Source: Hyphomonadaceae bacterium (GTDB lineage Bacteria; Pseudomonadota; Alphaproteobacteria; Caulobacterales; Aquidulcibacteraceae). Taken from it: DNA of 19,156 bases. The first letter of the stretch is position 1. Every line of letters starts with the position of its first letter. The translations under genes and the position numbers were made by a program. Below, in pieces: positions 1 through 8,435 of this stretch. A model generated the notes under the pieces. It was not told where the DNA came from. It did no database searches and worked only from the letters and a program-made list of their open reading frames with translations. The stretch is from assembly GCA_003526465.1 (NCBI GenBank), contig DPWD01000006.1, positions 216 to 19,371 of the forward strand. The letters are read 5' to 3'.

Positions 1-1643
1 TCGAGCGGCTTGGCGAAGCGCGCGTCGGCCAGTGTCGTGGAAAGCCCCATCGCGGCGAGCTTGTCCGCGGCTTTCATTGCTTCGCTCATCCGCGCGCCGA
101 AATTCAGCAGCGCGACCGTTGTACCCTCGCGCACGATGCGGCCCCTGCCGATTTCGAGCGGGACATCGGCGTCGGCGCCCAGCGCGCCCTCATTCTCAAG
201 GCCTGGGGCCTCGCCGCGCGGATAGCGGAACGCGCTTGGCCGGTCGTCGATCGCCGCCGCGGTCGCCACCATCCGCGAGAGCTCGTTGGCGTCGCCCGCC
301 GCCATCAGCACGAAGCCCGGCAGCTGCCCGAGATAACCGATGTCGAACGAACCCGCATGCGTAGGCCCATCGGCGCCAACAAGCCCGGCACGGTCGATCG
401 CGAAGCGCACGGGCAGTTTCTGGATGGCGACATCGTGTACGACCTGGTCGTAACCGCGCTGCAGGAAGGTCGAGTAGATCGCCGCGAACGGCTTCATGCC
501 GTCGGCGGCGAGGCCGGCGGCGAACGTTACCGCGTGCTGCTCGGCAATGCCGACATCGAAAGTGCGCTCTGGAAATCTGGCGCCGAAGAGATCAAGGCCG
601 GTGCCCGACGGCATCGCCGCGGTGATCGCGAGGATTTTGACGTCTTTTTCGGCTTGCCGGATGAGGCTTTGGCCGAACACCTTGGTGTATTGCGGCGCAC
701 CCGCGCCCTTGGCCTGCTCGCCGGTGACGACGTTGAACTTGGCCACGCCATGATATTTGTCTGCAGCGCTTTCCGCCGGCGCGTAACCCTTGCCCTTCTT
801 GGTGACGACATGGATGAGCACCGGGCGGTCGGTGAATTCCTTGGCATTGCCCAGGATCAAGGTCAGCGTGTCGAGGTCGTGGCCGTCGAACGGCCCGAGA
901 TAATGAAAGCCCAGCTCTTCGAAAAACGTCCCGCCGGTCACCATGGTGCGAGCGTATTCCTCGGTCTTCTTGACCACGTCGTGGATCGGCGCCGGGAGAT
1001 GCTCGGCGATGGCCTTGGCCGTCTTGCGGATGGCGCGGTAGGTCTTCGAGGACGCCAGCCGGCCTAAATAGGACGACATGCCCCCGACCGGCGGGGCGAT
1101 CGACATGTCGTTATCGTTCAGGATCACGATCAGGCGTTTGGTGGTCTCCGCCGCATTGTTCATCGCCTCATAAGCCATGCCCGCCGACATCGAGCCGTCG
1201 CCGATCACGGCGATGACGTGATTGTCCGCACCACGCTGATCGCGGGCGACGCAGAAGCCAAGCGCGGCGCTGATGGAGGTCGCCGCGTGGGCTGCGCCGA
1301 AAGGGTCGTACTCACTTTCGGCCCGCTTGGTGAAGCCCGAGAGTCCCCCGCCTTGGCGCAGCGTGCGGATGCGGTCGCGCCGGCCTGTGAGTATCTTGTG
1401 GGGATAGGCCTGGTGGCCGACGTCCCAGATGACGATGTCCTTGGGCGTCTCGAACACGTAGTGCAGCGCCACGGTCAGTTCGACAACGCCCAGCCCCGCG
1501 CCCAGGTGGCCGCCCGTCTGCGACACCGCGCTGATAGTCTCGGCGCGGAGTTCGTCGGCCAGGTGCCGCAACTGCCCCTTCTCGAGCCGCCTCAAATCGG
1601 CGGGAAATTTGACCTGGTCGAGCAGCTTTGTTTGCGGCGCCAT
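1..1643 (-). CDS. dxs: 1-deoxy-D-xylulose-5-phosphate synthase, partial (C-terminus beyond left edge)
   Basis: Condenses pyruvate with glyceraldehyde-3-phosphate to 1-deoxyxylulose-5-phosphate, the thiamine-diphosphate-dependent first step of the MEP isoprenoid pathway (also a thiamine and pyridoxal precursor); cytosolic. The minus frame is open from ATG at 1643 to the window edge and gives 547 residues of the roughly 640 usual. Visible motifs: [10 protein letters not shown] (catalytic-region His46), [15 protein letters not shown] at about 74-88, and the ThDP/Mg motif [17 protein letters not shown] at about 148-164. The last visible stretch, [11 protein letters not shown], is the conserved start of the C-terminal transketolase domain. 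One oddity: where the family usually has HSS before TSISAALG, this protein reads HAA (about 119-121). Upstream on the same strand, 128 bp away, lies the LytTR regulator gene; the gap holds no obvious terminator or promoter. Identity is very secure. Confidence 0.97.
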   Translation of the reverse strand, partial: MAPQTKLLDQVKFPADLRRLEKGQLRHLADELRAETISAVSQTGGHLGAGLGVVELTVALHYVFETPKDIVIWDVGHQAYPHKILTGRRDRIRTLRQGGGLSGFTKRAESEYDPFGAAHAATSISAALGFCVARDQRGADNHVIAVIGDGSMSAGMAYEAMNNAAETTKRLIVILNDNDMSIAPPVGGMSSYLGRLASSKTYRAIRKTAKAIAEHLPAPIHDVVKKTEEYARTMVTGGTFFEELGFHYLGPFDGHDLDTLTLILGNAKEFTDRPVLIHVVTKKGKGYAPAESAADKYHGVAKFNVVTGEQAKGAGAPQYTKVFGQSLIRQAEKDVKILAITAAMPSGTGLDLFGARFPERTFDVGIAEQHAVTFAAGLAADGMKPFAAIYSTFLQRGYDQVVHDVAIQKLPVRFAIDRAGLVGADGPTHAGSFDIGYLGQLPGFVLMAAGDANELSRMVATAAAIDDRPSAFRYPRGEAPGLENEGALGADADVPLEIGRGRIVREGTTVALLNFGARMSEAMKAADKLAAMGLSTTLADARFAKPL

Positions 1644-1771
1644 GGGACCCCTGAAGGCGTATCCAATGACCGCAAGCTAGCCTCGTTCCCGAGCGAAAGC
1701 GACCGGGCGGGGGCAGCTGGCGCTGGAATTCTGGGAGCGAGCCCGTGCGGCTTGGGCGCGCAGGCGGCCCC

Positions 1772-2566
1772 TTAAGCCCGCGTCTTCATCTCGCTCATCA
1801 CACGCTGCGCGTAGGCGCGGCTGACGGGCACTTCCTCGCCATGCTCCAGCACAGCGACCAGCCTGCCATTGCCGTCGCGCCGAACCGCTTTCAGGCGCTC
1901 CCAGTTCACGAACGCCGAACGGTGCACGCGCAGCATGACCTCGGGGTCCAATTTTTCCTCCAGGTGCGCCATGGTGACGCGGTGCAGCAGCGTGCGCCCC
2001 TCCCAGTACAGTCGTACGTAGTCGCGCTCGGCCTCAATGCGATCAACGTCGGCGACCGCGACGCGCAGAAACCTCCCGCGGTCGCGGATCCAGAATTCGC
2101 GCTCGTAGCGGGGTCCATCGCGCGCGTCCGATTCCCGCTGCAGCGCTTCCAGCACCGCGGTGAGTTCGGCGGCCCGGCGGCCGGCGTCCTTGGCGGCGCG
2201 GCGATGGCGCGCGCGATCGAGAGCGGCGGCGAGACGCTCGAATTCGACCGGTTTCAGCAGATAATCGACCGCGGACGTCTCGAACGCCTGCAGCGCGTAG
2301 CTGTCGAACGCAGACACGAATATGATCTCAGGACCGCCTGCTTCTTCGACGGCATTGGCGACTTCGAAGCCGTTCGCCAGCGGCATGCGAATGTCGAGCA
2401 GAACCACATCCGGGCGTAGGTCGCGCATTGCGCTGATCGCCTGCGCGCCGTCGCTTGCCGCGCCCACCACGCACACGTCGGGTATGCCTTGCAGCGCCAG
2501 CTTGATGCGGCGCAGCGCCAGCGGTTCATCGTCAGCTAACAGCAGACGCAGCGGTTCGGCCAGCAC
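1772..2566 (-). CDS. LytTR-family response regulator
   Basis: A DNA-binding two-component response regulator. The N-terminal receiver domain (about 6-120) has the acidic pair D12/D13, phospho-acceptor D58 in LLDIRMP, and the conserved lysine in DYLLKPVEF. A C-terminal LytTR domain (about 160-262) carries the family pattern DRIEAERDYVRLYW and HRSAFVNWERL. I place the start at GTG 2566 rather than at the in-frame ATG at 2629, because GGAGG lies 6 nt before this GTG and the receiver fold begins right after it; this gives 264 aa. It overlaps the end of the histidine kinase gene by 35 bp, so the two are translationally coupled and are surely cognate partners. LytTR regulators typically bind direct repeats and control envelope, competence or virulence functions; the target here is unknown. 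Confidence 0.93.
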   Translation of the reverse strand: MLAEPLRLLLADDEPLALRRIKLALQGIPDVCVVGAASDGAQAISAMRDLRPDVVLLDIRMPLANGFEVANAVEEAGGPEIIFVSAFDSYALQAFETSAVDYLLKPVEFERLAAALDRARHRRAAKDAGRRAAELTAVLEALQRESDARDGPRYEREFWIRDRGRFLRVAVADVDRIEAERDYVRLYWEGRTLLHRVTMAHLEEKLDPEVMLRVHRSAFVNWERLKAVRRDGNGRLVAVLEHGEEVPVSRAYAQRVMSEMKTRA

Positions 2567-3695
2567 TTCGCACCTCCAGGGGCAAATGGATTTCGACGCG
2601 GCATCCGTTCGGCTCGCGATTGGATGCAACCAAAGCGGCGCGCGCGCCGTAAATCAATTCAAGACGCTCACGCGCATTGGCGAGCCCAACGCCGCCTCTG
2701 CGCCCCGATGCACCGGTTCGCTCAGCGCCAACGCGCTCAAAACCGGGGCGTTCCAGGCCTGGTCCGTCATCCTCGATCACAATGCGCAGCAGCTCTCCGT
2801 CCCGGCGCGCTTTGATGGCGATCCATCCGCCTTCCGCGCGCGGGGTGATCGCGTATTTGATCGCGTTCTCCAGGATAGGCTGCAGGATGAGGCTGGGCAG
2901 ACGGGCCCCTTCGAGTCCCGCTTCAATATCCAAGCGCACTTGCAGCTTGTCGCCGAAACGCGTCTGCTCGATTTCCAAATAACGCTTCTGCGCCTCCAAC
3001 TCGGCCGAGAGGACGCTGAGCTCGGTGGGTTGGCGATCGAGCGAGTAACGCAAGAACCCCGACAGCCCCAGCAACATGCGCTCGGCCTGCGCGTTGCGGT
3101 TTTCAAGCACCAGGGTCGAGATCGCATTCAGCGTGTTGAACAGAAAATGAGGATTGATCTGGTAGTGCAGCATCTTGAGTTGTGCGTCATAGGCGAGCGC
3201 TTGTGCGCGAACAACGGCGCGCGCCTGGGCGATGCTCTCGAAATGGTAGCCGAGCAACGCCTGCGTCAGCCCCCAAAGCGGCAGCGCCCAACCGAATTGA
3301 AACAAATAGGTGACGAAGGGATAGGCCTCGGGGCGCAAGCTCATGAGCACCAGCGGGCCCAATTCCTCGCACCATTGCGTGATCGGGGCGAGCGCGATGG
3401 CGCCAATCACCAGCGCGACATTCCGCACCCAATGGGAGCGATCCGCCCGCAGCCCAGCAACGGTGGCAAACAGCAAACCTGTCAGGACGAAATAGCTGGC
3501 GACCACGAGAATGCGGTTTGCCAGATAGGGAAACTCGCTCATGTCCTTCGGCGGATCGGCCGCGGCGGCGGCCGTGCGCACTACAAAATAGACGAGCCAG
3601 AAGCCCAAGTGCGCGCCCCAGCGCACCCACGCGGGGTGGTCCAGCATGCCTTTGGCCGCCGCCATCCCTTCGCTAATCATGGCACGCTCGTTCAT
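2532..3695 (-). CDS. LytS/YehU-type membrane sensor histidine kinase (His_kinase family)
   Basis: Sensor partner of the downstream LytTR regulator. The 387-aa protein has about four hydrophobic segments in the N-terminal 150 residues (roughly 27-43, 62-81, 91-108 and 126-148), so it sits in the inner membrane. The phospho-acceptor is H183 in HYQINPHFLFNTLNAIS, diagnostic of the His_kinase (PF06580) group. The HATPase domain follows, with the N-box ILENAIKY (about 275-282), the G1 box EDDGPGL (about 308-314) and GGVGLANARERL (about 334-345). No periplasmic sensor domain is evident; the membrane bundle itself probably senses. Start ATG 3695 is the first in frame; the RBS is weak, and ATG at 3680 is an alternative. 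Its ligand is not predictable. Confidence 0.93.
   Translation of the reverse strand: MNERAMISEGMAAAKGMLDHPAWVRWGAHLGFWLVYFVVRTAAAAADPPKDMSEFPYLANRILVVASYFVLTGLLFATVAGLRADRSHWVRNVALVIGAIALAPITQWCEELGPLVLMSLRPEAYPFVTYLFQFGWALPLWGLTQALLGYHFESIAQARAVVRAQALAYDAQLKMLHYQINPHFLFNTLNAISTLVLENRNAQAERMLLGLSGFLRYSLDRQPTELSVLSAELEAQKRYLEIEQTRFGDKLQVRLDIEAGLEGARLPSLILQPILENAIKYAITPRAEGGWIAIKARRDGELLRIVIEDDGPGLERPGFERVGAERTGASGRRGGVGLANARERLELIYGARAALVASNREPNGCRVEIHLPLEVRSAGRTAASAVS
2573..2577 (-). promoter_or_regulatory. Ribosome binding site deciding the response-regulator start
   Basis: On the minus strand GGAGG is followed by a 6-nt spacer and GTG at 2566. The site lies inside the last codons of the kinase gene. 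It is the reason for preferring GTG 2566 over ATG 2629, which would add 21 residues with no receiver-domain similarity. Confidence 0.7.
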
Positions 3696-4025
3696 CGGCT
3701 CAGCCTAAAGAACTCCAAGCTGGGTTGGCGCAAGTGCACAACACAGGCCATCGCCGCCCGTCGCTCTTTTCCGTCAGTTCGTCGCGCGTTTCCGCCCTGG
3801 TTGCGGGCGTGAGACACTCTAAGCCTCAGCCGAGCCGCTTCCGCCACGAACGGCAAGCTCAAAAGCGTATTCGACGAACACATCGTCGGGGGGCGCTATC
3901 GCGAGGAGACAGCGCTCAAGCCCTGCGCCGCGCCGGGCTTCGCTGGACCCAAGGCGCTTTTCCGCGGACGCCCCCCGTGCCATAGAGGGCCAAAACCGCA
4001 CGGCGCAAGAAATCTCCCACGCCTC
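3696..4025. other. Intergenic region between divergent kinase and methyltransferase genes
   Basis: About 330 bp with no convincing gene. It must contain the promoters for the leftward kinase-regulator pair and perhaps for the rightward glycan block, but I see no strong -35/-10 pair. The frame of the downstream methyltransferase stays open from 3813 but has no ATG, GTG or TTG start; its conceptual sequence includes FDEHIVGGRYRE, which could be a decayed gene fragment or chance. Short open frames on the minus strand look like noise. Confidence 0.4.
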
Positions 4026-5042
4026 ATGACCGAAACACTGGCGAATTGCTGCCCTCTTTGCAACGAACCCGCCCACCTGATCCGCAGGGGGTTCTCTGGG
4101 TATCGCGCGCCCGACACCTACGACATCGACGGATGCGACAAGTGCGACTTACAATTTGCCTCGCCGTTCAAGTCCGACCCGTCGATCTATGATGCAATCT
4201 ACGCCTGCCCGGATCTGCTCTCCGGCTATGCGCGTTATCTGGAATACAGGCGCGCTGTGCTTGGCGCGCGCGACCCTCTCGGGCTCCTGGCGAGTTCAGA
4301 ACCGATGTATTGGTTCGTCGCAGCAACAACGGGAGAGCTGAACCGCGATCGCTCGAAAAAAATCTTAGAGGTGGGATGCGGCTTAGGCTACCTCACCTAT
4401 GCGCTGAAGCAGGCGGGACATGACGCGAGCGGGCTGGATATCTCCGAGCGGGCGATTGCAGACGCCAAGCGCTCGTTCGGAGATCACTACATTTGCGCCG
4501 ACGTGAACGTTATGTCCGCCCAGGCGGCAGGGTCGTTCGACATCGTTGTCATGACCGAGGTTCTTGAGCATCTTGACGCGCCCTTGAGCGTCCTGCGTTC
4601 CATTCACGCGCTCTTGCGCCCAGGCGGCGTGGCGCTTGTCTCAACGCCCAACAAGGATTTCCTGCCGCCGGACGCGGTATGGCGGACCGATAATCCGCCC
4701 GTGCACCTCGCTTGGTATTCCAGGACTTCGCTGCGCGAGATGGCGCGAAGAACGAATTTTCATGTGCGGTTCGCAGATTTCTCGGTTTTCAACCAAGAAC
4801 AGGTCGCCGGAATCGGCGGCCGCCGCGACCTCGCGAGCGGCAGCGGGGCCTTTCGGCTCTCCCCCAGCAATCAGCCTCTTGACGCGCTTCCGCCGCCGCG
4901 CGGGACAGCGTCGCTGGTTGATCGCGTTCCAGGTCTCCGGAGATTGCTGCGCCGGCGGAAGTACGTGCGGCGCGCGCTGGAACTCTATGCCCCGCAAAGC
5001 GAAGTCCTCGGCGTAATTCTCGAACGCCCGGCCGGGAGCTAG
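4026..5042 (+). CDS. Class I SAM-dependent methyltransferase with N-terminal zinc-ribbon
   Basis: The 338-aa protein starts with a likely zinc-binding knuckle, C9-x2-C12 and C37-x2-C40, as seen in methyltransferases of polysaccharide and secondary-metabolite clusters. The Rossmann methyltransferase domain follows: motif I ILEVGCGLGYLT (113-124), the acidic end of strand 2 in GLDIS, then FDIVVMTEVLEHLDAP and LLRPGGVALVSTPN, typical of the Methyltransf_23 group. The C-terminal 60 residues are Arg-rich and without clear similarity. It heads a run of plus-strand glycosyltransferase genes and probably methylates a sugar or glycan precursor in the cytosol; the substrate cannot be told. ATG 4026 is chosen as the first start in an otherwise start-less open frame; the RBS is weak. 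Confidence 0.88.
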   Translation: MTETLANCCPLCNEPAHLIRRGFSGYRAPDTYDIDGCDKCDLQFASPFKSDPSIYDAIYACPDLLSGYARYLEYRRAVLGARDPLGLLASSEPMYWFVAATTGELNRDRSKKILEVGCGLGYLTYALKQAGHDASGLDISERAIADAKRSFGDHYICADVNVMSAQAAGSFDIVVMTEVLEHLDAPLSVLRSIHALLRPGGVALVSTPNKDFLPPDAVWRTDNPPVHLAWYSRTSLREMARRTNFHVRFADFSVFNQEQVAGIGGRRDLASGSGAFRLSPSNQPLDALPPPRGTASLVDRVPGLRRLLRRRKYVRRALELYAPQSEVLGVILERPAGS

Positions 5043-5083
5043 CGGAGGTAGCCGCGGCGCGGCAACAATGCGATGATCCGATC

Positions 5084-5908
5084 ATGAGCAAGGCCCGGCG
5101 CGAGGTGTTGATGATCGGGCGTGTCGGGGACAATTCCCTGCACCGAAGCTGGATCGATGGCGCCGGCGAGGGCCGCATCTTCGATCTGCACCTTTCCTAT
5201 TACGGAAACATGGCCGATCCCTTTCCCGACCGTGAGAGCGATGTCACCCTGAGCCACGATCCAGGTCCGAAGTTCCCGGGGCTGAGCGCATGCCTCGCCA
5301 AACTCGATGGCCGCCTCAAATCCTACCGATGGCTGTGTTTCGTCGATGACGACATCTGGGGGGTCTACCCGACCTGGCGGACGTTCTTCCAGGTCGTCAA
5401 CCGGCTTCAGCCGAGCTTGGCGCAGCCGGCTCTAAAGCGCGGATCGTTTTACAGTCACGATATCACCCTGGAACGGCCCACCTACATGGCGCGATGGACA
5501 AATTTCGTCGAGATCATGAATTTCTGTTTCCGCATGGACTTCTTCGAAAAAATCCGCACGTCGTTCGACCTAAATGAGAGCGGCTGGGGGCTGGATCAAT
5601 TGTGGGCGCAGCAGGCTGAGCCGCGCGAGAGAACCTTGGCGATCGTTGACCAGGCGCCGGTGCTGCATACGCGCGCCGTTGGCCGTGGCGGGCTCTACGA
5701 TGTGATTTCGGGCGGGTTGGCGGCCGCGCATGCGGATCACGCGGCGATAACGACCGAGAAGTTGCGGCCAATCACCTACGCCGCCATCTTGCCCGATGGA
5801 ACACTTTATTCTGGACCGCAGCTCAACCGGCGGCTTTACATTCCTCGGAGAATAAAAAAGTTGCGACAATTGTTGAAGATATATTCCGTCACGCCGCCGC
5901 AGTTTTAG
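5084..5908 (+). CDS. DUF707-like putative glycosyltransferase
   Basis: A 274-aa soluble protein without signal peptide or membrane segment. It resembles the DUF707 family, plant and bacterial proteins thought to be glycosyltransferases. The matches in order are RWLCFVDDDIWGVYP (about 82-96, with an acidic DDD cluster like the DxD metal and nucleotide-sugar site), LAQPAL with the following SFYSHDIT (about 112-127), WTNFVEIMNFCFRMDFF (about 138-154), GWGLDQLW (about 167-174) and VDQAPVLHTRAVG. This order, acidic triad, then QPAL, then the hydrophobic strand, then GWGLD, is the DUF707 signature. It lies 41 bp after the methyltransferase and 25 bp before the GT25 gene, so it probably adds a sugar in the same glycan pathway. 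Reaction and donor are unknown; family call fairly good, function inferred. Confidence 0.72.
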   Translation: MSKARREVLMIGRVGDNSLHRSWIDGAGEGRIFDLHLSYYGNMADPFPDRESDVTLSHDPGPKFPGLSACLAKLDGRLKSYRWLCFVDDDIWGVYPTWRTFFQVVNRLQPSLAQPALKRGSFYSHDITLERPTYMARWTNFVEIMNFCFRMDFFEKIRTSFDLNESGWGLDQLWAQQAEPRERTLAIVDQAPVLHTRAVGRGGLYDVISGGLAAAHADHAAITTEKLRPITYAAILPDGTLYSGPQLNRRLYIPRRIKKLRQLLKIYSVTPPQF

Positions 5909-5933
5909 ATCCGTCACCCGCAAGTTCGAGAGT

Positions 5934-6803
5934 ATGAATCAAACACCATCTTGCACCTTCATCAATCTGGATCGCGACGGCGAACGCCGAGCCCACATGG
6001 AACGGCAATGCGCGCAGGCGGGACTGCGCTTTGAGCGATTTAGCGCCGCCAACGGCGCCGATCTCCCCGAAATCCTGCGCCCCTATTTCCCGTTCGCCGG
6101 CGATGGCGAACGCTCCGTGTTGTCGCGCGGAGAGATCGGTTGTTATGCGAGCCATCTCAGCTTGTGCCAATTGATCGTCGCGGACGCGATTGCGGCGCCT
6201 GCCTTGATCTTGGAGGACGATGTCGAACTGCCACAGGATTTTGTCGCACTGCTTCACGCGTTGATTGCCGCACTCCCCGCAGATTGGGACATCGTTCGCC
6301 TGTCCAACGACACCAAGCATGTGGCGAAGCCCACCCAAGCGCTTACGGGGCAGCATAGCTTGGTCCGCTATTCAAACATCCCCGGCAGCACCGGCGCTTC
6401 CTTGCTTAGCAGGTCCGGGGCGGAGAAATTCCTGCGCGCAGAACCGCGCGCGCTGCCTGTGGATCAGGACCTGCGGCGTGCTTGGCATTGGAACATGAAC
6501 ACCTTTGGCGTTCTCCCAGCCCCAGTTCGTCGCGACATTTTCGACGTCTCGACCATTGACGCCATGACGAACGAGGACTGGCGCGAGAAAGGCTGGCGGA
6601 TTGCGCATATTCGCCGCCAGCGTGGCTTGGAGACGTTCCGACGGCACGGGCTCGGCATTCGGGAATTCGGACTGGCTGCCTGGGTGAGCGCCGAAGCCAT
6701 CAACTCGATCAGCGCGCTTGTCCCAAAGCGACGCCGCCCCGCTTTCCTGGCCGGCGCTGGCACTTGGCTTTCCAAGCATGGACGCCATCCAAATTTCCTT
6801 TGA
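5934..6803 (+). CDS. Glycosyltransferase family 25 (LPS biosynthesis type)
   Basis: 289 aa, the usual size for GT25 enzymes, which transfer galactose or other sugars onto LPS or LOS oligosaccharides at the cytosolic face of the inner membrane. The N-terminus begins with the family pattern of strand, NLDRDGERRAHM, then RFSAANG, RGEIGCYASHLSLCQL (about 65-80), the acidic nucleotide-sugar motif LILEDDVELP (about 91-100) and the later SNIPGSTGASLLSRSGAEKFL and VDQDLRR stretches. No membrane segments. The C-terminal 60 residues are basic, compatible with membrane-surface association. Start ATG 5934 follows a weak GAGAG. It sits between the DUF707-like gene and the GT-C gene in one apparent operon. 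Confidence 0.9.
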   Translation: MNQTPSCTFINLDRDGERRAHMERQCAQAGLRFERFSAANGADLPEILRPYFPFAGDGERSVLSRGEIGCYASHLSLCQLIVADAIAAPALILEDDVELPQDFVALLHALIAALPADWDIVRLSNDTKHVAKPTQALTGQHSLVRYSNIPGSTGASLLSRSGAEKFLRAEPRALPVDQDLRRAWHWNMNTFGVLPAPVRRDIFDVSTIDAMTNEDWREKGWRIAHIRRQRGLETFRRHGLGIREFGLAAWVSAEAINSISALVPKRRRPAFLAGAGTWLSKHGRHPNFL

Positions 6804-6851
6804 CAGTCGCGGACCAAGCCGGCAGCGAACGAACAAAAGCGGGGGAGCCGG

Positions 6852-8339
6852 ATGAATACAACGCCAGCCCATGCCTTGAAACTGCGCTGGCTCGCGCTCG
6901 CCTCCGTCGTCCCGCTCGCGATCATGGCCGCCGCCATGGTGCTCAAGCCGCTTTGGCGCGACGAGTATTGGAGCTTGTTTTTTTCCGAACCCGCGCTCGC
7001 TCTAGCGGCCCTGCTCGAAACGCGCATGATCGAGGAGGTCCACCCACCGCTCTATTATGTTGGCTTGCATTTCTGGCGCGGCATGCTGCCAGACGATCCC
7101 GTCATTGCGCGCTTCTTGTCCATTCCCATTCTATTGGCCGGCGCGGCGCTGATCTGGTTGCTGGGGCGGAACAGGCGCGAGAAGGTGATCTTTCTCCTGC
7201 TGTCGCTCGGATCGTACTGGGTGATCTATTTCGCGGCCGAAGTGCGCCCGTATCTTCTGTTGTATGTCGGCTGCGCTCTCAGCGTATTTCTGTTGGCGCG
7301 CATGCTTGACGAGAGCGACGAGGGGCGCGCTTGGCTCTATCCGCTTTGGACGTTGCTTGGCATTCTGGTTGGCCTCACCCATTATTTCGGCGGCATTTGG
7401 TTCGCCGCCGCCGGGCTCTGTGCCGGCGTTGCCGAGCTTATCGCCAAGCGCCCAGGCCGCTTCATCGCAATCGGCATTGCAACCACGATCGCTGTTGTTC
7501 CGGCCGTGGCGTGGGCATTTTTGAGCGCACAGCGCTTAGACCCAAGCCTAGTCCAGCCGAGCGCAAATGCTTTCGGAACTGAGCTGATCCACGTTCTCAA
7601 TCAATTCTTGCGCGGGTTGGTTGTCAAAGCCTTTGGCTCCAATCCGCTGGCTTTGCTTGCGGGTTTTGCTGGCGTGGTTGCGGCGCTGCAATTCAAGCAA
7701 AGATTTTCCAGCGTTCTGGTCTTCGCCGCGCTGATCACGGTGCTGATCGCATTCGCAGTGCACTTCGGGGCGGTCAATTGGATCAAGGAGCGCGCCTTCA
7801 TAGTCATCATGCCAGCGCTCATCTTTGTTATCGCCCGACACATATCGGCGCTGCGCATTGGCGATGGGCTAAGCGCACGCTTTGCATCGCTCATTCCTAT
7901 TGCGGCCGCCATCATGCCGTTCTTGTTCATCCCGGAATACTTCAAGGATCGCGAACGTTTGGGCGACTTGCAGGCTTATGTGCACAGCCATGCCGGGGCC
8001 TGTGAGGGCCAGCCGCTGCTGGTCTATTACCGCCCCTCGCTGCATGACGACTTCCAGCCCACGGTCGCGCGCCTGGTGCTTAGGACAACGGAGGGTGGTC
8101 AGCTGTTCGATCTGATCGAGGCCGATCCCAACGCCGCGCAGCAAGTGCGCGCGCCGCACAGCAACTGCCCCATAAGGGCGGCGGCGCTGCTGCTGGAAAA
8201 GGGCGGGGGCGAGTCGCAGCGCCTCGCCTACCAGGCTTTCGCGCGCGCCGGCCTCGACACCGAACGCCTGCAAGAGCGCTCCTTTGGCAAAGGCCGCAAT
8301 CTGCTTCTTGTGGATGAGCCAGCGCCCAGCGGCAGGTAG
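6852..8339 (+). CDS. GT-C fold membrane glycosyltransferase (ArnT/PMT_2-like)
   Basis: A 495-aa multi-spanning inner-membrane protein with about ten hydrophobic segments and a soluble C-terminal tail (about 370-495). Just after the first membrane segment it has LWRDEYWSLFF, and then EEVHPPLYYVGLHFW; these are the catalytic acidic residue and the HPPLYY loop of GT-C enzymes that use polyprenyl-phosphate sugars on the periplasmic side. Further on, WVIYFAAEVRPYLLLY is also typical. The start is well supported by GGGGGAG four nt upstream of ATG 6852. Placed next to GtrB-like and GtrA-like genes, it is the likely periplasmic transferase that uses the flipped lipid-linked sugar to decorate a surface glycan. 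The acceptor is unknown. Confidence 0.86.
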   Translation: MNTTPAHALKLRWLALASVVPLAIMAAAMVLKPLWRDEYWSLFFSEPALALAALLETRMIEEVHPPLYYVGLHFWRGMLPDDPVIARFLSIPILLAGAALIWLLGRNRREKVIFLLLSLGSYWVIYFAAEVRPYLLLYVGCALSVFLLARMLDESDEGRAWLYPLWTLLGILVGLTHYFGGIWFAAAGLCAGVAELIAKRPGRFIAIGIATTIAVVPAVAWAFLSAQRLDPSLVQPSANAFGTELIHVLNQFLRGLVVKAFGSNPLALLAGFAGVVAALQFKQRFSSVLVFAALITVLIAFAVHFGAVNWIKERAFIVIMPALIFVIARHISALRIGDGLSARFASLIPIAAAIMPFLFIPEYFKDRERLGDLQAYVHSHAGACEGQPLLVYYRPSLHDDFQPTVARLVLRTTEGGQLFDLIEADPNAAQQVRAPHSNCPIRAAALLLEKGGGESQRLAYQAFARAGLDTERLQERSFGKGRNLLLVDEPAPSGR

Positions 8340-8435
8340 GCTGCACCATACTGAGTCCGAACCGAGCACTTTGCAGCACCCGAAGAACCGGGTAAGGCCG
8401 CGTGAGTAGAAGCCGGCGCCCACTAAAGGGGAAGC

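Noticed and set aside
357..1067. 236-aa plus-strand open frame
   Set aside because: Shadow of dxs, which is open on the other strand across the whole stretch.
2322..3812. 496-aa plus-strand open frame
   Set aside because: Antisense to the kinase and regulator genes, whose motifs are unmistakable; long antisense frames are common in high-GC DNA and its residues show no family pattern.
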